Shown here in pieces: positions 50,756-60,921 of a DNA stretch of 64,000 nucleotides. Position 1 is the stretch's first letter; every line of letters begins with the position of its first letter. A program made the translations under genes and the position numbers. This stretch comes from Oscillospiraceae bacterium (GTDB lineage Bacteria; Bacillota; Clostridia; Oscillospirales; Ruminococcaceae): NCBI GenBank assembly GCA_025758045.1, contig CP107208.1, forward strand, positions 1,054,001 to 1,118,000. The letters are read 5' to 3'. A model generated the notes under the pieces. The model was given only the letters and a program-made list of their open reading frames with translations. It was not told the origin of the DNA and did not search any database.

Positions 50756-51670
50756 TTACTTCTTCGCCAGCTTGCCGGCGATAAAGCCGGACAGGCAGTT
50801 GATGGCCAGCACCAGTACCAGCAGCACCACGGCGGTGCCGTAGGTCTCGTTGATGTACAGGCCCTCGTTGGAGAGCAGGTACATATGCACGGCCAGCGTG
50901 CGGGTAGAGCTGAAGATGCTCTTGGGGATCTGGGGCATCGAGCTGGCGGTGTAGATCAGCGCAGCGGTCTCGCCCACGATGCGGCCCGTGGCCAGGATAA
51001 CGCCGGACAGGATGCCGGGCATGGCGCTGGGCAGTACGATGGTAAACACGGTGCGCAGCTTGCCCGCACCCAGGCCGAAGCTGCCCTCGCGGTAGGAATC
51101 CGGCACGGCGATGAGCGCTTCCTCGGTGGTGCGCATGATGACGGGCAGCACCATAATGGCCAGCGTGAAGGCACCGGAGATCAGCGAGTAGCCCCAGTGC
51201 AGCTGGGTGACGAAGAACAGCATGCCGAACAGGCCGTACACGATGGACGGGATGCCCTGCAGGGTCTCGGTGGTCAGGCGGACCAGACGCACCAGCTTGC
51301 TGCCGCGGTGGGCGTACTCCACCAGCCAGATGGCGGCAAAGATGCCCAGCGGCGTAGCAATGACCAGCGAGAAGGCGGTCATCAGCAGCGTATTGATGAG
51401 GGCAGGCATCAGCGAAACGTTCTCGCTGTTATATTCCCAGGCGAAGAGGGAGGGTTTGAGGTTGGGGATGCCGTTGACCAGGATGTATCCGATTAGGAAC
51501 AGCAGCACAGCGGCGGTCAGGGCAGCAGCCAGCCCCACCAGGCCGCGCAGCAGGGCAGCCTGCACGCGGGCGGCGGTGCGGTTGCGGCCACCGTTGGGGT
51601 AGATGGCTTTGGCGGCGGCACGGCTCATGTCCGGCACAGCAGTGCCGTTGTTGGCAATGGTATCAGGCAT
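50756..51670 (-). CDS. pstA: Phosphate ABC transporter permease PstA
   Basis: 304-residue inner-membrane permease with six segments. The cytoplasmic EAA-type loop that docks PstB reads EALIAVPDSYREGSFGLGAGKLRTV. FGMLFFVTQLHWGYSLISGAF and the C-terminal YGTAVVLLVLVLAINCLSGFIAGK are typical. Its start lies inside the end of pstC (8-bp overlap), so the two permeases are coupled. Confidence 0.95.
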   Translation of the reverse strand: MPDTIANNGTAVPDMSRAAAKAIYPNGGRNRTAARVQAALLRGLVGLAAALTAAVLLFLIGYILVNGIPNLKPSLFAWEYNSENVSLMPALINTLLMTAFSLVIATPLGIFAAIWLVEYAHRGSKLVRLVRLTTETLQGIPSIVYGLFGMLFFVTQLHWGYSLISGAFTLAIMVLPVIMRTTEEALIAVPDSYREGSFGLGAGKLRTVFTIVLPSAMPGILSGVILATGRIVGETAALIYTASSMPQIPKSIFSSTRTLAVHMYLLSNEGLYINETYGTAVVLLVLVLAINCLSGFIAGKLAKK

Positions 51671-52559
51671 GGTCCTTGCCTCCTTTCAAAACGCTGAAGC
51701 AGAGGTTGATCAGGAGAATGAAGACGAACAGCACAACGCCGGTGGCGATCAGTGCTTCGCGGTGCAGGTCGGTGGAGTAGCCCATCTCGATGACGATGTT
51801 GGAGGTCATCGTGCGCAGGCCCTGGAACAGACCCTTGGGCATCCAGGTCTGGTTGCCCGCGACCATCACGACGGCCATCGTCTCTCCGATGGCGCGGCCA
51901 ATGCCCAGGATGACGGCGGACAGCACGCCGGACTTGGCGGCGGGCAGCACGGCGTAGAACACGCTGCGCTCATGGGTAGCGCCCAGGGCCAGGCTGCCCT
52001 CGTAGTAGCTTTCGGGCACGGCGTCCAAGCTGGTCTTGCTGACGGTGATGATGGTGGGCAAAATCATGATGCCCAGCAGCACGCTGGCGGTGAACAGGCT
52101 CATACCCTTGCCGCCCTTGACGTGCAGCACTGTTTTGAAAAAGTCGCTCTTGACCATGGCCTGCACGGCGGGCACCAGCACGATCATGCCGAAGAAGCCG
52201 TACACGACCGAGGGAATGCCGGCCAGCAGCTGCACGGCAGGCAGCATCACCCGCTTGATGGAGGGCGTGGAAAACCGGGACAGGTAGATGGCAGTAAGCA
52301 GACCGACGGGCACACCCACAATGATGGCCCCGGCGGTGACGTACAGCGAGCCTAAGATCATGGGCAGGATGCCGTAGATGTCGTTGCCGGGCTTCCAGGT
52401 GGTGCCCAGCAGGAACTTCAGCGGGCCGATCTTGCCGATGGTGGGCAGGCCGTTAGCAAACAGGAACACACAGATCAGCACGACGGCTAAGATCGAGATG
52501 CAGGCGCAGGCAGTAAAAACGGCCTGCATAATGCCTTCCCGCAGATGAGCGGTCTTCAT
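51663..52559 (-). CDS. pstC: Phosphate ABC transporter permease PstC
   Basis: 298-residue permease with six segments. The docking loop is LDAVPESYYEGSLALGATHERSV, followed by GIGRAIGETMAVVMVAGN. The ATG at 52559 is chosen since AAAGGAG and AGGGAA lie just upstream; the open frame runs back 59 codons through a palindrome-rich, non-coding stretch. It forms a heterodimeric pore with PstA. Confidence 0.95.
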   Translation of the reverse strand: MKTAHLREGIMQAVFTACACISILAVVLICVFLFANGLPTIGKIGPLKFLLGTTWKPGNDIYGILPMILGSLYVTAGAIIVGVPVGLLTAIYLSRFSTPSIKRVMLPAVQLLAGIPSVVYGFFGMIVLVPAVQAMVKSDFFKTVLHVKGGKGMSLFTASVLLGIMILPTIITVSKTSLDAVPESYYEGSLALGATHERSVFYAVLPAAKSGVLSAVILGIGRAIGETMAVVMVAGNQTWMPKGLFQGLRTMTSNIVIEMGYSTDLHREALIATGVVLFVFILLINLCFSVLKGGKDHA

Positions 52560-52588
52560 TTCCCTATACACTCCTTTTATCACATAAA

Positions 52589-52746
52589 GGCTCCCCTTGA
52601 GGGGAGCCGGCTTGCCGAAGAGCGGTACCGTTGCCGGATAGAGGTTGTTGGGGCGAACATTGTTCGCCCGCCAACTTGGCGTTGCAACCCGTTCCGGGAA
52701 AGGCCACTCACAAGGCAAACGGCCACGGGCGAACACTGTTCACCCC
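52589..52746. repeat. Palindromic repeats between pstS and pstC
   Basis: GGCTCCCCTTGAGGGGAGCC (52589-52608) is a perfect 20-bp palindrome. GGGCGAACATTGTTCGCCC (52651-52669) and the related GGGCGAACACTGTTCACCC (52726 on) form two further hairpins. The doubled layout resembles the GTAGGGGCGGATGC repeats. The block lies between pstS and pstC and may lower expression of the distal genes relative to pstS. Confidence 0.6.
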
Positions 52747-52802
52747 TGCAGAGCACGTTTTGAAAGCCTGAGCAACACCCTCAAAAGGGGAGCCTATTCA
52801 AA

Positions 52803-53762
52803 TTACTGCAAATCGCTCCAGACGGTCAGCTCGCCGGTGTAGATGCCCTTGATCTGGTCAACGGTCAGATCCTCAACAGAATTGACGGGGTTGACGACGA
52901 CGGCGATGCCATCCTGGGCCAGGACGGTGGAAACGGCGCCGCCCTCTGTCTCGGAATCTTTCAGCTCGCGGCTGGCCATGCCGATGGTGTAGCTGCCATC
53001 CAGCGCGCCGGAAACACCGGTGGTGGAATCAGAGGTCAGCAGTTCCAGCTCGGCGTTGGGGTTCACGGTCTTGTAAGCTTCGATCAGCTTTTCCATCAGC
53101 GGAGAGACGGAGGAGGAACCGCCAACGGTGATCTTGCCTTCCGGCTGGGCGGAGGTGTAATCCTCGCCCTCGCTGCCAACGTAGCCTTCCTCGGTGGCCA
53201 GAGCCTGGCCGTCCTTGCTCAGGCAGTAGGCGATGAAGTCAACGGCCACGGGGTCGGTGGCTTCGCCGTTGGTCACGATGTTGAAGGGACGGGCCAGGGT
53301 GTAGCTGCCGTCCTTGACGGTCTCGGCAGAAGCCTCGATGCCGCCGACCTTGACAGCCTTGACGGAATCGTTCAGGGAGCCAAGGCTGATATAGCCGATG
53401 GCGGTCTCATCGTTGGCGACGGCAGTCATGACGCCGTTGGTGCTGGACTGGATGGCAGCGGCCTCGGTGGTGTTGTCGACCTTCTGGCCGTCGGCGTTCT
53501 TTTCCTCCACGCCGGTCAGTTCGATAAAAGCACCGCGGGTGCCGGAACCGTCCTCACGGGAGATGACGGTGATGTCCTGGTCGGTGTCGAAGTCAGCAGC
53601 GGCTTCGCTCTCGGCCGGGGCAGCCTCGCCGGAAGCAGCCTCGGAAGAGGCGGTGCTCTCAGAAGCAGCGGGGGTGGAATCGGCGGCGGAGCTGCCGCAG
53701 GCGGCAAGGCTCATCATCATAGCAGCGGCGGTAACAACAGCAGCAACAGATTTGCGTTTCAT
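52803..53762 (-). CDS. pstS: Phosphate-binding lipoprotein PstS
   Basis: 319-residue substrate-binding protein. The N terminus is a lipoprotein signal (MKRKSVAAVVTAAAMMMSLAAC, lipobox LAAC with Cys22). A Ser/Ala/Glu-rich linker (residues 23-65) follows, then the phosphate-binding domain with ISREDGSGTRGAF and GGSSSVSPLM anion-binding loops and the SRELKDSE segment. AAAGGAG lies at good distance before the ATG at 53762. It is first in the pst operon and is usually made in great excess under phosphate limitation. Confidence 0.95.
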   Translation of the reverse strand: MKRKSVAAVVTAAAMMMSLAACGSSAADSTPAASESTASSEAASGEAAPAESEAAADFDTDQDITVISREDGSGTRGAFIELTGVEEKNADGQKVDNTTEAAAIQSSTNGVMTAVANDETAIGYISLGSLNDSVKAVKVGGIEASAETVKDGSYTLARPFNIVTNGEATDPVAVDFIAYCLSKDGQALATEEGYVGSEGEDYTSAQPEGKITVGGSSSVSPLMEKLIEAYKTVNPNAELELLTSDSTTGVSGALDGSYTIGMASRELKDSETEGGAVSTVLAQDGIAVVVNPVNSVEDLTVDQIKGIYTGELTVWSDLQ

Positions 53763-53879
53763 AGATGTACTTCTCCTTTGCCCAAAGGGGCATTGCATTG
53801 CGGCGCACAGGCCGGTACCGGGTTTTCCCGGGTACAAGGCTATTGTACTGCGCCGCCGGGGCGGTTTCGACCATAGTCA

Positions 53880-53907
53880 GGTACAATCCCCGTAAAGCTT
53901 GTGAAAA
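53880..53907 (-). promoter_or_regulatory. Possible Pho box upstream of pstS
   Basis: On the minus strand TTTTC, TTTAC and TGTAC begin at 11-bp intervals, ending about 120 bp before the pstS start. The repeats are weaker than those upstream of the Na/Pi cotransporter. Confidence 0.35.
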
Positions 53908-54021
53908 GCAGGCAGCTGTTTTGCAAAAAAGCTGTAAAATTGGTAAAGTTTTGGGTCATATCCCAGCGGCTGTACAGTTTATATAAGGCAACAGACGACA
54001 AAATGTACGCAGAAACGGCAT

Positions 54022-54048
54022 TTTACACAAACTTTACAAAACCTTTAC
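54022..54048 (+). promoter_or_regulatory. Pho box upstream of the Na/Pi cotransporter gene
   Basis: TTTAC occurs at 54022, 54033 and 54044, an exact 11-bp period, as in PhoP/PhoB sites built from direct repeats on one face of the DNA. A TATAAT follows at 54083-54088 and the gene starts at 54189. Confidence 0.65.
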
Positions 54049-54188
54049 GCATCTCTGCTGGTGAAATGCCCCCGAAACCAGCTATAATATACAACGGTAT
54101 AGAGAAATAAAAGCAGCACCGCATAGGCCTGCGTTTTGGGCGCGGGGAACGGCGGCGCTGCCTAAAAAGAGAATGGACGTGTAATCCG

Positions 54189-56000
54189 ATGACCATTTTT
54201 AATGTGTTCACCCTGATGGGCGGCATCGCTATGTTCCTGTATGGCATGGACCTGATGGGCAAGGCGCTGGAGCAGACCGCCGGCAGCAAATTGCAGGGCA
54301 TCCTCTCCACCATGACTTCCAGCCCCATCCGGGCGCTGCTGCTGGGCGTAGCGGTCACCGCCGTTATTCAGTCCAGCGGCGCCACCACCGTTATGGCGGT
54401 CGGCTTCGTCAACTCCGGTCTGATGGAACTGCACCAGGCCATCGGCGTTATCATGGGTGCCAACATTGGTACCACTGTTACCGGCTGGCTGCTGTCTTTG
54501 TCGGGTCTCGAGGGCGAGAGCTTTATCACCAAAATGCTCAACCCCAATGCCTGGAGCCCGATCCTGGGCTTCATCGGCATCTGGCTGTATATGGTCGGTA
54601 AGGACCGCAAGCGCGGCGTAGGCAAGATCCTGCTGGGTTTCGCCATTCTGATGGCCGGCATGAACACTATGTCCAACGCCATGTCTCCCCTGGCCGATGA
54701 GCCCTGGTTCATGAATCTCTTCCTTAGCTTCAGCAACCCGGTGCTGGGCGTCATTGCCGGCGCTGTGCTGACCGCCGTGCTGCAGTCGTCCTCGGCGGCG
54801 GTGGGCATCCTGCAGGCGCTGACCAGCACGGGTGCTGTCACCTACTCCGCCGCCGTGCCCATCATCATGGGCCAGAACATCGGCACCACCGTTACGGCGC
54901 TGATCTCCTCGGCCGGTGCGAACAAAAACGCCAAGCGCACTGCCTTCGTCCATCTTTATTTCAACGTCATCGGCACCATTATCTTCCTGTGCGGCTTCTA
55001 CGGCCTGCATGCGCTGATTTGTTTCAGCTTCTTTAATGCGACGGCCAATACCTTCGGCATCGCTATGGTGCATACCATTTTTAACATAGTCACCACCGCC
55101 ATCCTGCTGCCCTTCAACCGCCTGCTGGAAAAGCTGGCCATCATGACCGTGCCCGACTCCCCCGCCGACAAAAAGCAGGAGAACTCCCTGCTGGACGATC
55201 GTCTGCTGGCAACTCCGTCTGTGGCTGTCGCCCGCGCCATGCTCACCGGCGGCGATATGGCCGAGATCTGCCGCACCTCGCTGCTGCAGGCCATGTCTAC
55301 CACTCATAAGTGGAACGATGCCATCGCCGACGAGGTCGAGCGCAAAGAGGACGCCGTCGACCATTACGAGGACGTGCTGGGCACCTACCTGGTCAAGCTC
55401 AGTGCCAAGCATCTCTCCACCGAAGATAACCGCACGATCAACACCCTGCTGCACACCATCGGCGATTTCGAGCGCGTCTCGGACCATGCCGTCAACCTGA
55501 TCAAGACGGCCGAGGAGATCCGCGATAAATCCATCCAATTCAGCGAGGAAGCCCTGGGCGACCTGGGCGTGCTGGAAGCCGCTGTGCAGGATATCGTCAA
55601 CCGCACCGTCGATGCCTTCCAAAAGGGCGATGTCTACGCCGCCGGCAAGATCGAGCCGCTGGAGCAGGTCGTGGACGGTCTGGTGCGCGAGGTCAAGACC
55701 CGCCATATTGCCCGCCTGCAGGCTGGTGTATGCACCATCGAGTACGGCTTTGTGCTGGATGATCTGCTGACCAACTACGAGCGTATCGCTGACCACTGTT
55801 CCAACATCGCTGTTGCAATGATCGAGGTCGCCGCCGATAAGTTCGATACCCACGAGTACCTGGCTTCCGTCAAGCATGGCGGCAGCGTGAAATTTGAGCA
55901 GCGGTACGAGAAATACCGCGGCCGCTATACCTTCCCGCCGGAGACTTACGCCGAGATGCAGCCTGTTTCGGCCCCCGGCAACGCGGAAGAAGACGCATAA
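54189..56000 (+). CDS. Na/Pi cotransporter family protein with PhoU-like domain
   Basis: 603-residue protein. Residues 1-310 form the membrane domain with two Na/Pi repeats, each with a QSS motif (VIQSSGATTVMAVGFVNSG and VLQSSSAAVGILQALTSTG) and GANIGTTVTG / GQNIGTTVTAL. Residues 340-570 are cytoplasmic, all-helical and PhoU-like (TIGDFERVSDHAVNLIK and NYERIADHCSNIAVAM). It imports phosphate with sodium, and the PhoU-like part may regulate it. It is transcribed with phoP and phoR downstream. Confidence 0.93.
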   Translation: MTIFNVFTLMGGIAMFLYGMDLMGKALEQTAGSKLQGILSTMTSSPIRALLLGVAVTAVIQSSGATTVMAVGFVNSGLMELHQAIGVIMGANIGTTVTGWLLSLSGLEGESFITKMLNPNAWSPILGFIGIWLYMVGKDRKRGVGKILLGFAILMAGMNTMSNAMSPLADEPWFMNLFLSFSNPVLGVIAGAVLTAVLQSSSAAVGILQALTSTGAVTYSAAVPIIMGQNIGTTVTALISSAGANKNAKRTAFVHLYFNVIGTIIFLCGFYGLHALICFSFFNATANTFGIAMVHTIFNIVTTAILLPFNRLLEKLAIMTVPDSPADKKQENSLLDDRLLATPSVAVARAMLTGGDMAEICRTSLLQAMSTTHKWNDAIADEVERKEDAVDHYEDVLGTYLVKLSAKHLSTEDNRTINTLLHTIGDFERVSDHAVNLIKTAEEIRDKSIQFSEEALGDLGVLEAAVQDIVNRTVDAFQKGDVYAAGKIEPLEQVVDGLVREVKTRHIARLQAGVCTIEYGFVLDDLLTNYERIADHCSNIAVAMIEVAADKFDTHEYLASVKHGGSVKFEQRYEKYRGRYTFPPETYAEMQPVSAPGNAEEDA

Positions 56001-56057
56001 CCGAAAGGGGCTGGGCGCATGGCCCGGCCCCTGTTTTTGTAAGAGAGGGGAACTTAT

Positions 56058-56750
56058 ATGATCTACATTGTGGAGGATGACGCCAGCATCCGCGAACTGG
56101 AACAGTATGCCCTGCAAACCAACGGCTACGAGGCCGCCGGCTGTGAGGACGCCGCCAGCTTTTGGGCCGCCATGCACCAGGCCCGGCCGGAACTGGTCAT
56201 CCTGGACGTGATGCTGCCCGATGAGGACGGCTACCAGATCTTGTCCAAGCTGCGGGACGACCCTGCCACCCAGACACTGCCGGTCATCATGGTCACCGCC
56301 AAAACCAGCGAAATCGACGTCGTCAAGGGGCTGGACCACGGCGCGGACGATTACCTCTGCAAGCCCTTCGGCATTATGGAGTTTATTTCCCGGGTCAAGG
56401 CCGTGCTGCGCCGCGCCGCGGCAGCCGCCCCGGCCCCTGCGCCCAAGACGCTGCAGTTCGGCGGCATCGTCATCGACGATGTAGCCCGCACCGTCAAGGC
56501 CGACGGCGTGCCTGTGGAGCTCACCTTTAAGGAATACGCGCTGCTGCATCTGTTTTTGGAGCATCCCGATCAGGTGTTGGCCCGCGAGCGCATCATGAAA
56601 GAAGTCTGGGACACCGATGACCTGCTGGAATCCCGCACCATCGATATGCATGTGCGCACCCTGCGCCAAAAGCTGGGCGCTGCGGGCGAGGCCATCCGCA
56701 CCGTGCGCAAGGTGGGCTACAAGCTGAGCACGGAGGGCACCGATGAGTGA
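56058..56750 (+). CDS. Response regulator, PhoB/PhoP type
   Basis: 230-residue OmpR-family regulator. The receiver (residues 1-118) has the acidic pair in IVEDDAS, Asp in VILDVMLPDEDGY, Thr in VMVTAKT and Lys in YLCKPFG. The winged helix (about 130-225) has VELTFKEYALLHLFLEHPDQVLARERI and SRTIDMHVRTLRQKL. It probably binds the Pho boxes between the pst operon and this operon. Its end overlaps the kinase start by 8 bases. Confidence 0.92.
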   Translation: MIYIVEDDASIRELEQYALQTNGYEAAGCEDAASFWAAMHQARPELVILDVMLPDEDGYQILSKLRDDPATQTLPVIMVTAKTSEIDVVKGLDHGADDYLCKPFGIMEFISRVKAVLRRAAAAAPAPAPKTLQFGGIVIDDVARTVKADGVPVELTFKEYALLHLFLEHPDQVLARERIMKEVWDTDDLLESRTIDMHVRTLRQKLGAAGEAIRTVRKVGYKLSTEGTDE

Positions 56751-58191
56751 CGAACAACAAAAAGAAAAGCGCCCCCTGAGCATGACCCGCCGCTACCGCC
56801 GCGGGCTGGTCATCGTGGGCCTGCTGTGCATGATGGTTACGCTGGCAATCGCCACCGTACTGTTCCAGCGCAGCTACACCGTGCGGGTGGATAAGTACCT
56901 GAGCCAGATCTGCGACAGCGTGGCCGCCGGATACAAAGCCCAGCCCACCCATGATGCCGTGACCCTGGCCAACCTGCTGCCCGAGAGCGACGCCTCCCTG
57001 CGCTTTACCTTAATTGATGGCGGCGGCACTGTGCTGTATGACAGCGAGGCCGCCACGGGCGTGGTCTATGACAAGGACAGCAAGGTCTACGCCGTGGATG
57101 CCCCCGACCTTCCCAGCCATGCCGATCGCCCGGAGTTCATCGCTGCTATGGCCGACGGCAGCGCCAGCGCGACCCGCGAAAGCCAGACCATGCAGGAGGA
57201 GACCCACTACTACGCCCGCCGCATCGTCACCCCGGAAGGCACCCAAGTGCTGCGTGTGGGCGAGGACGTGGCCAATATCTGGGGCCTGAGCGCCGACACC
57301 CTGCCGCTGCTCTGCGGCGCGGTGGTGGTCATCCTGCTGGCCACGGCGGTGCTGGCCTGGTGGCTGACCCGCCGCCTGGTGCAGCCCATCAACCATCTGG
57401 CCGAAAGCCTGGATACCATCGAGGCGGACGTCCCCTATGAAGAACTGATCCCCCTCGCGCGCACCATCCAGACCGACCGCAAACTGCGGGAGGATAACGA
57501 GACGATGCGCCGGGAGTTTACCGCCAACGTCAGCCACGAGCTGAAGACTCCGCTGACCAGCATTTCCGGCTACGCCGAGCTGATCGAGACCGGCATGGCC
57601 AAGCCCGCCGATGTGCCCACCTTTGCGGCGCGCATCCATAAAGAGGCGCAGCGCATGATCGCGCTGGTCAGCGATATTTTGCAGCTGAGCGAGCTGGACA
57701 GCACCCAAGCTAGCCAAAGCCGGGAAAAACCGGCGGAGATGGCGCCGGTGGACCTGGCCGCGCTTCTCAAGGAGACTGCCCAGAACATGACGGTCAACGC
57801 CCGCAAGGCCTACGTGACGCTGCAATACAGCGCCCAGCCCGCCACCGTGCAGGGCAGCAAGGACCTGCTGGCTGAACTGGCCACTAACCTGTGCGACAAT
57901 GCCATCCGCTACAACCAGCCCGGCGGCCATGTGGAGCTGCGCTGCGGCACCGGCCCCGACGGCCCCTGGCTGCAGGTAGAGGATAACGGCATCGGCATCC
58001 CCCAGGACAGCCAGGCCCGCGTGTTTGAGCGGTTCTACCGCGTGGATAAAAGCCGCAGCAAGGCCACCGGCGGCACCGGCCTGGGGCTGGCCATCGTCAA
58101 GCATATCGCCCTGCTGCACCACGCCCGCATCGACCTGCAAAGCCAGGTCGGCAGCGGCACCACCATCAAGGTGACGTTCCCGAAGGCATAA
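56743..58191 (+). CDS. Sensor histidine kinase, PhoR type
   Basis: 482-residue membrane kinase. The first membrane helix is at about residues 24-46 and the second near 183-210. The outer domain of about 135 residues between them is PAS-like. HisKA has the phosphoacceptor His in ANVSHELKTPLTSISGYAEL, the N-box is LCDNAIRYNQPGG, and G boxes are VEDNGIGIP and GGTGLGLAIVKHI. It partners the overlapping response regulator gene; the position in a phosphate cluster points to phosphate sensing. Confidence 0.92.
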   Translation: MSDEQQKEKRPLSMTRRYRRGLVIVGLLCMMVTLAIATVLFQRSYTVRVDKYLSQICDSVAAGYKAQPTHDAVTLANLLPESDASLRFTLIDGGGTVLYDSEAATGVVYDKDSKVYAVDAPDLPSHADRPEFIAAMADGSASATRESQTMQEETHYYARRIVTPEGTQVLRVGEDVANIWGLSADTLPLLCGAVVVILLATAVLAWWLTRRLVQPINHLAESLDTIEADVPYEELIPLARTIQTDRKLREDNETMRREFTANVSHELKTPLTSISGYAELIETGMAKPADVPTFAARIHKEAQRMIALVSDILQLSELDSTQASQSREKPAEMAPVDLAALLKETAQNMTVNARKAYVTLQYSAQPATVQGSKDLLAELATNLCDNAIRYNQPGGHVELRCGTGPDGPWLQVEDNGIGIPQDSQARVFERFYRVDKSRSKATGGTGLGLAIVKHIALLHHARIDLQSQVGSGTTIKVTFPKA

Positions 58192-58277
58192 TAACAATAA
58201 AAAAAGCTCAAAGGTCTGCGCTTTTATTATTTATAGTGGTTTTCCCTATACGGTGCGGACGCGGAAAAGTCAAAACA

Positions 58278-58322
58278 AAAAAAGTGCGCCGCAGAGCGTT
58301 TTCACTCTGCGGCGCACTTTAT
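58278..58322. terminator. Bidirectional terminator between phoR and hsp20
   Basis: AAAGTGCGCCGCAGAG pairs perfectly with CTCTGCGGCGCACTTT around an 8-base loop. It lies between convergent genes and serves both. Confidence 0.8.
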
Positions 58323-58352
58323 ATCAGGTCAGGTCTGCTGACGAAGGAACTG

Positions 58353-58820
58353 TTACTGGATCTCGATCAGCGTGGTGGGCTTTTCGGGGATCTGCTTGTC
58401 AGCCTTGGGCAGCTTCAGCTCCAGGATGCCGTTCTCGAACTTGGCGGCAACATCGGTGGGCTTCAGGTTCTCGCCTACATAGAAGCTGCGGGCACAGCTG
58501 CCGGTGCAGCGCTCCTGGCGGATGTAGCGGCCCTCGTTGTCCTTCTCGTCCAGATCCTCACTGCGGTTGGCGGTGATGGTCAGGTAGCCGTTCTGCAGGT
58601 CCAGCTTGACGTCCTCTTTCTTGAAGCCGGGCAGATCAACAAAGACATCGTAGCCATCCTTCGTCTCGCGCACATCGGTCTTCATCACATTGGCGCTGCG
58701 TTTGCCAAACATGTGGCGGGGCTGCATGCTGTGCATAGCGCGGTCGAAGTCGCGCTCCCAATTATCGTTAAACAGGTCATCCATCAAATCATCATTGAAC
58801 ATATACGGAACCATCATCAT
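58353..58820 (-). CDS. Small heat shock protein Hsp20
   Basis: 155-residue alpha-crystallin-type chaperone that holds unfolding proteins. The alpha-crystallin domain spans about residues 45-140 (VRETKDGYDVFVDLPGFKKEDVKLDLQNGYLTITA and the end motif ENGILELKLPK). The C-terminal IEI of TLIEIQ resembles the IxI anchor. It has its own promoter with a CIRCE operator. Confidence 0.95.
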   Translation of the reverse strand: MMMVPYMFNDDLMDDLFNDNWERDFDRAMHSMQPRHMFGKRSANVMKTDVRETKDGYDVFVDLPGFKKEDVKLDLQNGYLTITANRSEDLDEKDNEGRYIRQERCTGSCARSFYVGENLKPTDVAAKFENGILELKLPKADKQIPEKPTTLIEIQ

Positions 58821-58944
58821 AAGTCATTCCTCCAATTCTCATCGGCCGCTTATTATATAAGCGGTGGACTTTTGCGATTCTGGTTTTTCTTTTTTGTTCT
58901 TGGGGGTTCTTTTCCCTTCGAACACCCTCAGTATAGCACAGAAA

Positions 58945-58971
58945 TTAGCACTGTCAAGCGTAGAGTGCTAA
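58945..58971. promoter_or_regulatory. CIRCE element (HrcA operator) of hsp20
   Basis: TTAGCACTG, nine bases, GAGTGCTAA: 8 of 9 pairs of the CIRCE inverted repeat. The -35 TTGACA of the minus-strand promoter lies within the spacer and its TATACT -10 follows 16 bp later, so HrcA would block the polymerase directly. Confidence 0.88.
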
Positions 58972-59080
58972 TGTTTACAACCTATGCAATGTTTGTTCAC
59001 AAAATATGCGATTCTGGCCAGAAATTGCCCACTTTCGGCAACAAATGCTGAAGTGTACTAAAAATTTAACGAATTTTTTA

Positions 59081-59108
59081 TTGCTTTTGCGGCGGAAATC
59101 TGTATAAT
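59081..59108 (+). promoter_or_regulatory. Promoter of pckA
   Basis: TTGCTT (59081-59086) and TATAAT (59103-59108) are 16 bp apart. The transcript would start near 59115, leaving a leader of about 107 bases. Confidence 0.65.
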
Positions 59109-59120
59109 AAGAACTAAGGT

Positions 59121-59187
59121 GAGGAAGTAGCGGGCTGGGCTCCTCATACCGCGAAAAGTGGTGTGCGCACCACTTGGATCACAGCCC
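59121..59187 (+). promoter_or_regulatory. Structured 5' leader of pckA
   Basis: The leader can form GGGCTG/CAGCCC (59132-59137 with 59182-59187) enclosing a perfect 20-bp palindrome AAGTGGTGTGCGCACCACTT (59156-59175). Alternative stems GAGGA/TCCTC (59121-59125 with 59141-59145) and GCGG/CCGC (59130-59133 with 59149-59152) compete with the outer one. No known riboswitch class is recognised. Confidence 0.45.
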
Positions 59188-59221
59188 AAAACAGACTGAT
59201 AGAGAAAGAGGTATCTGCATC

Positions 59222-60826
<1,605 letters not shown>

Positions 60827-60857
60827 TGTAAGCGTAGCTGCTTAGTTAATAAGTAGA

Positions 60858-60892
60858 ACACCCCCGCACGAGTAATCGTGCGGGGGTGTTTT
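60858..60892 (+). terminator. Terminator of pckA
   Basis: AACACCCCCGCACGA pairs with TCGTGCGGGGGTGTT around a 4-base loop, followed by TTG. A second hairpin, AAAGGCTCCCCTTGAGAGGAGCCTTT, lies at 60899 on, at the 3' end of the NUDIX gene. Confidence 0.88.
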
Positions 60893-60921
60893 GTATAAAA
60901 GGCTCCCCTTGAGAGGAGCCT

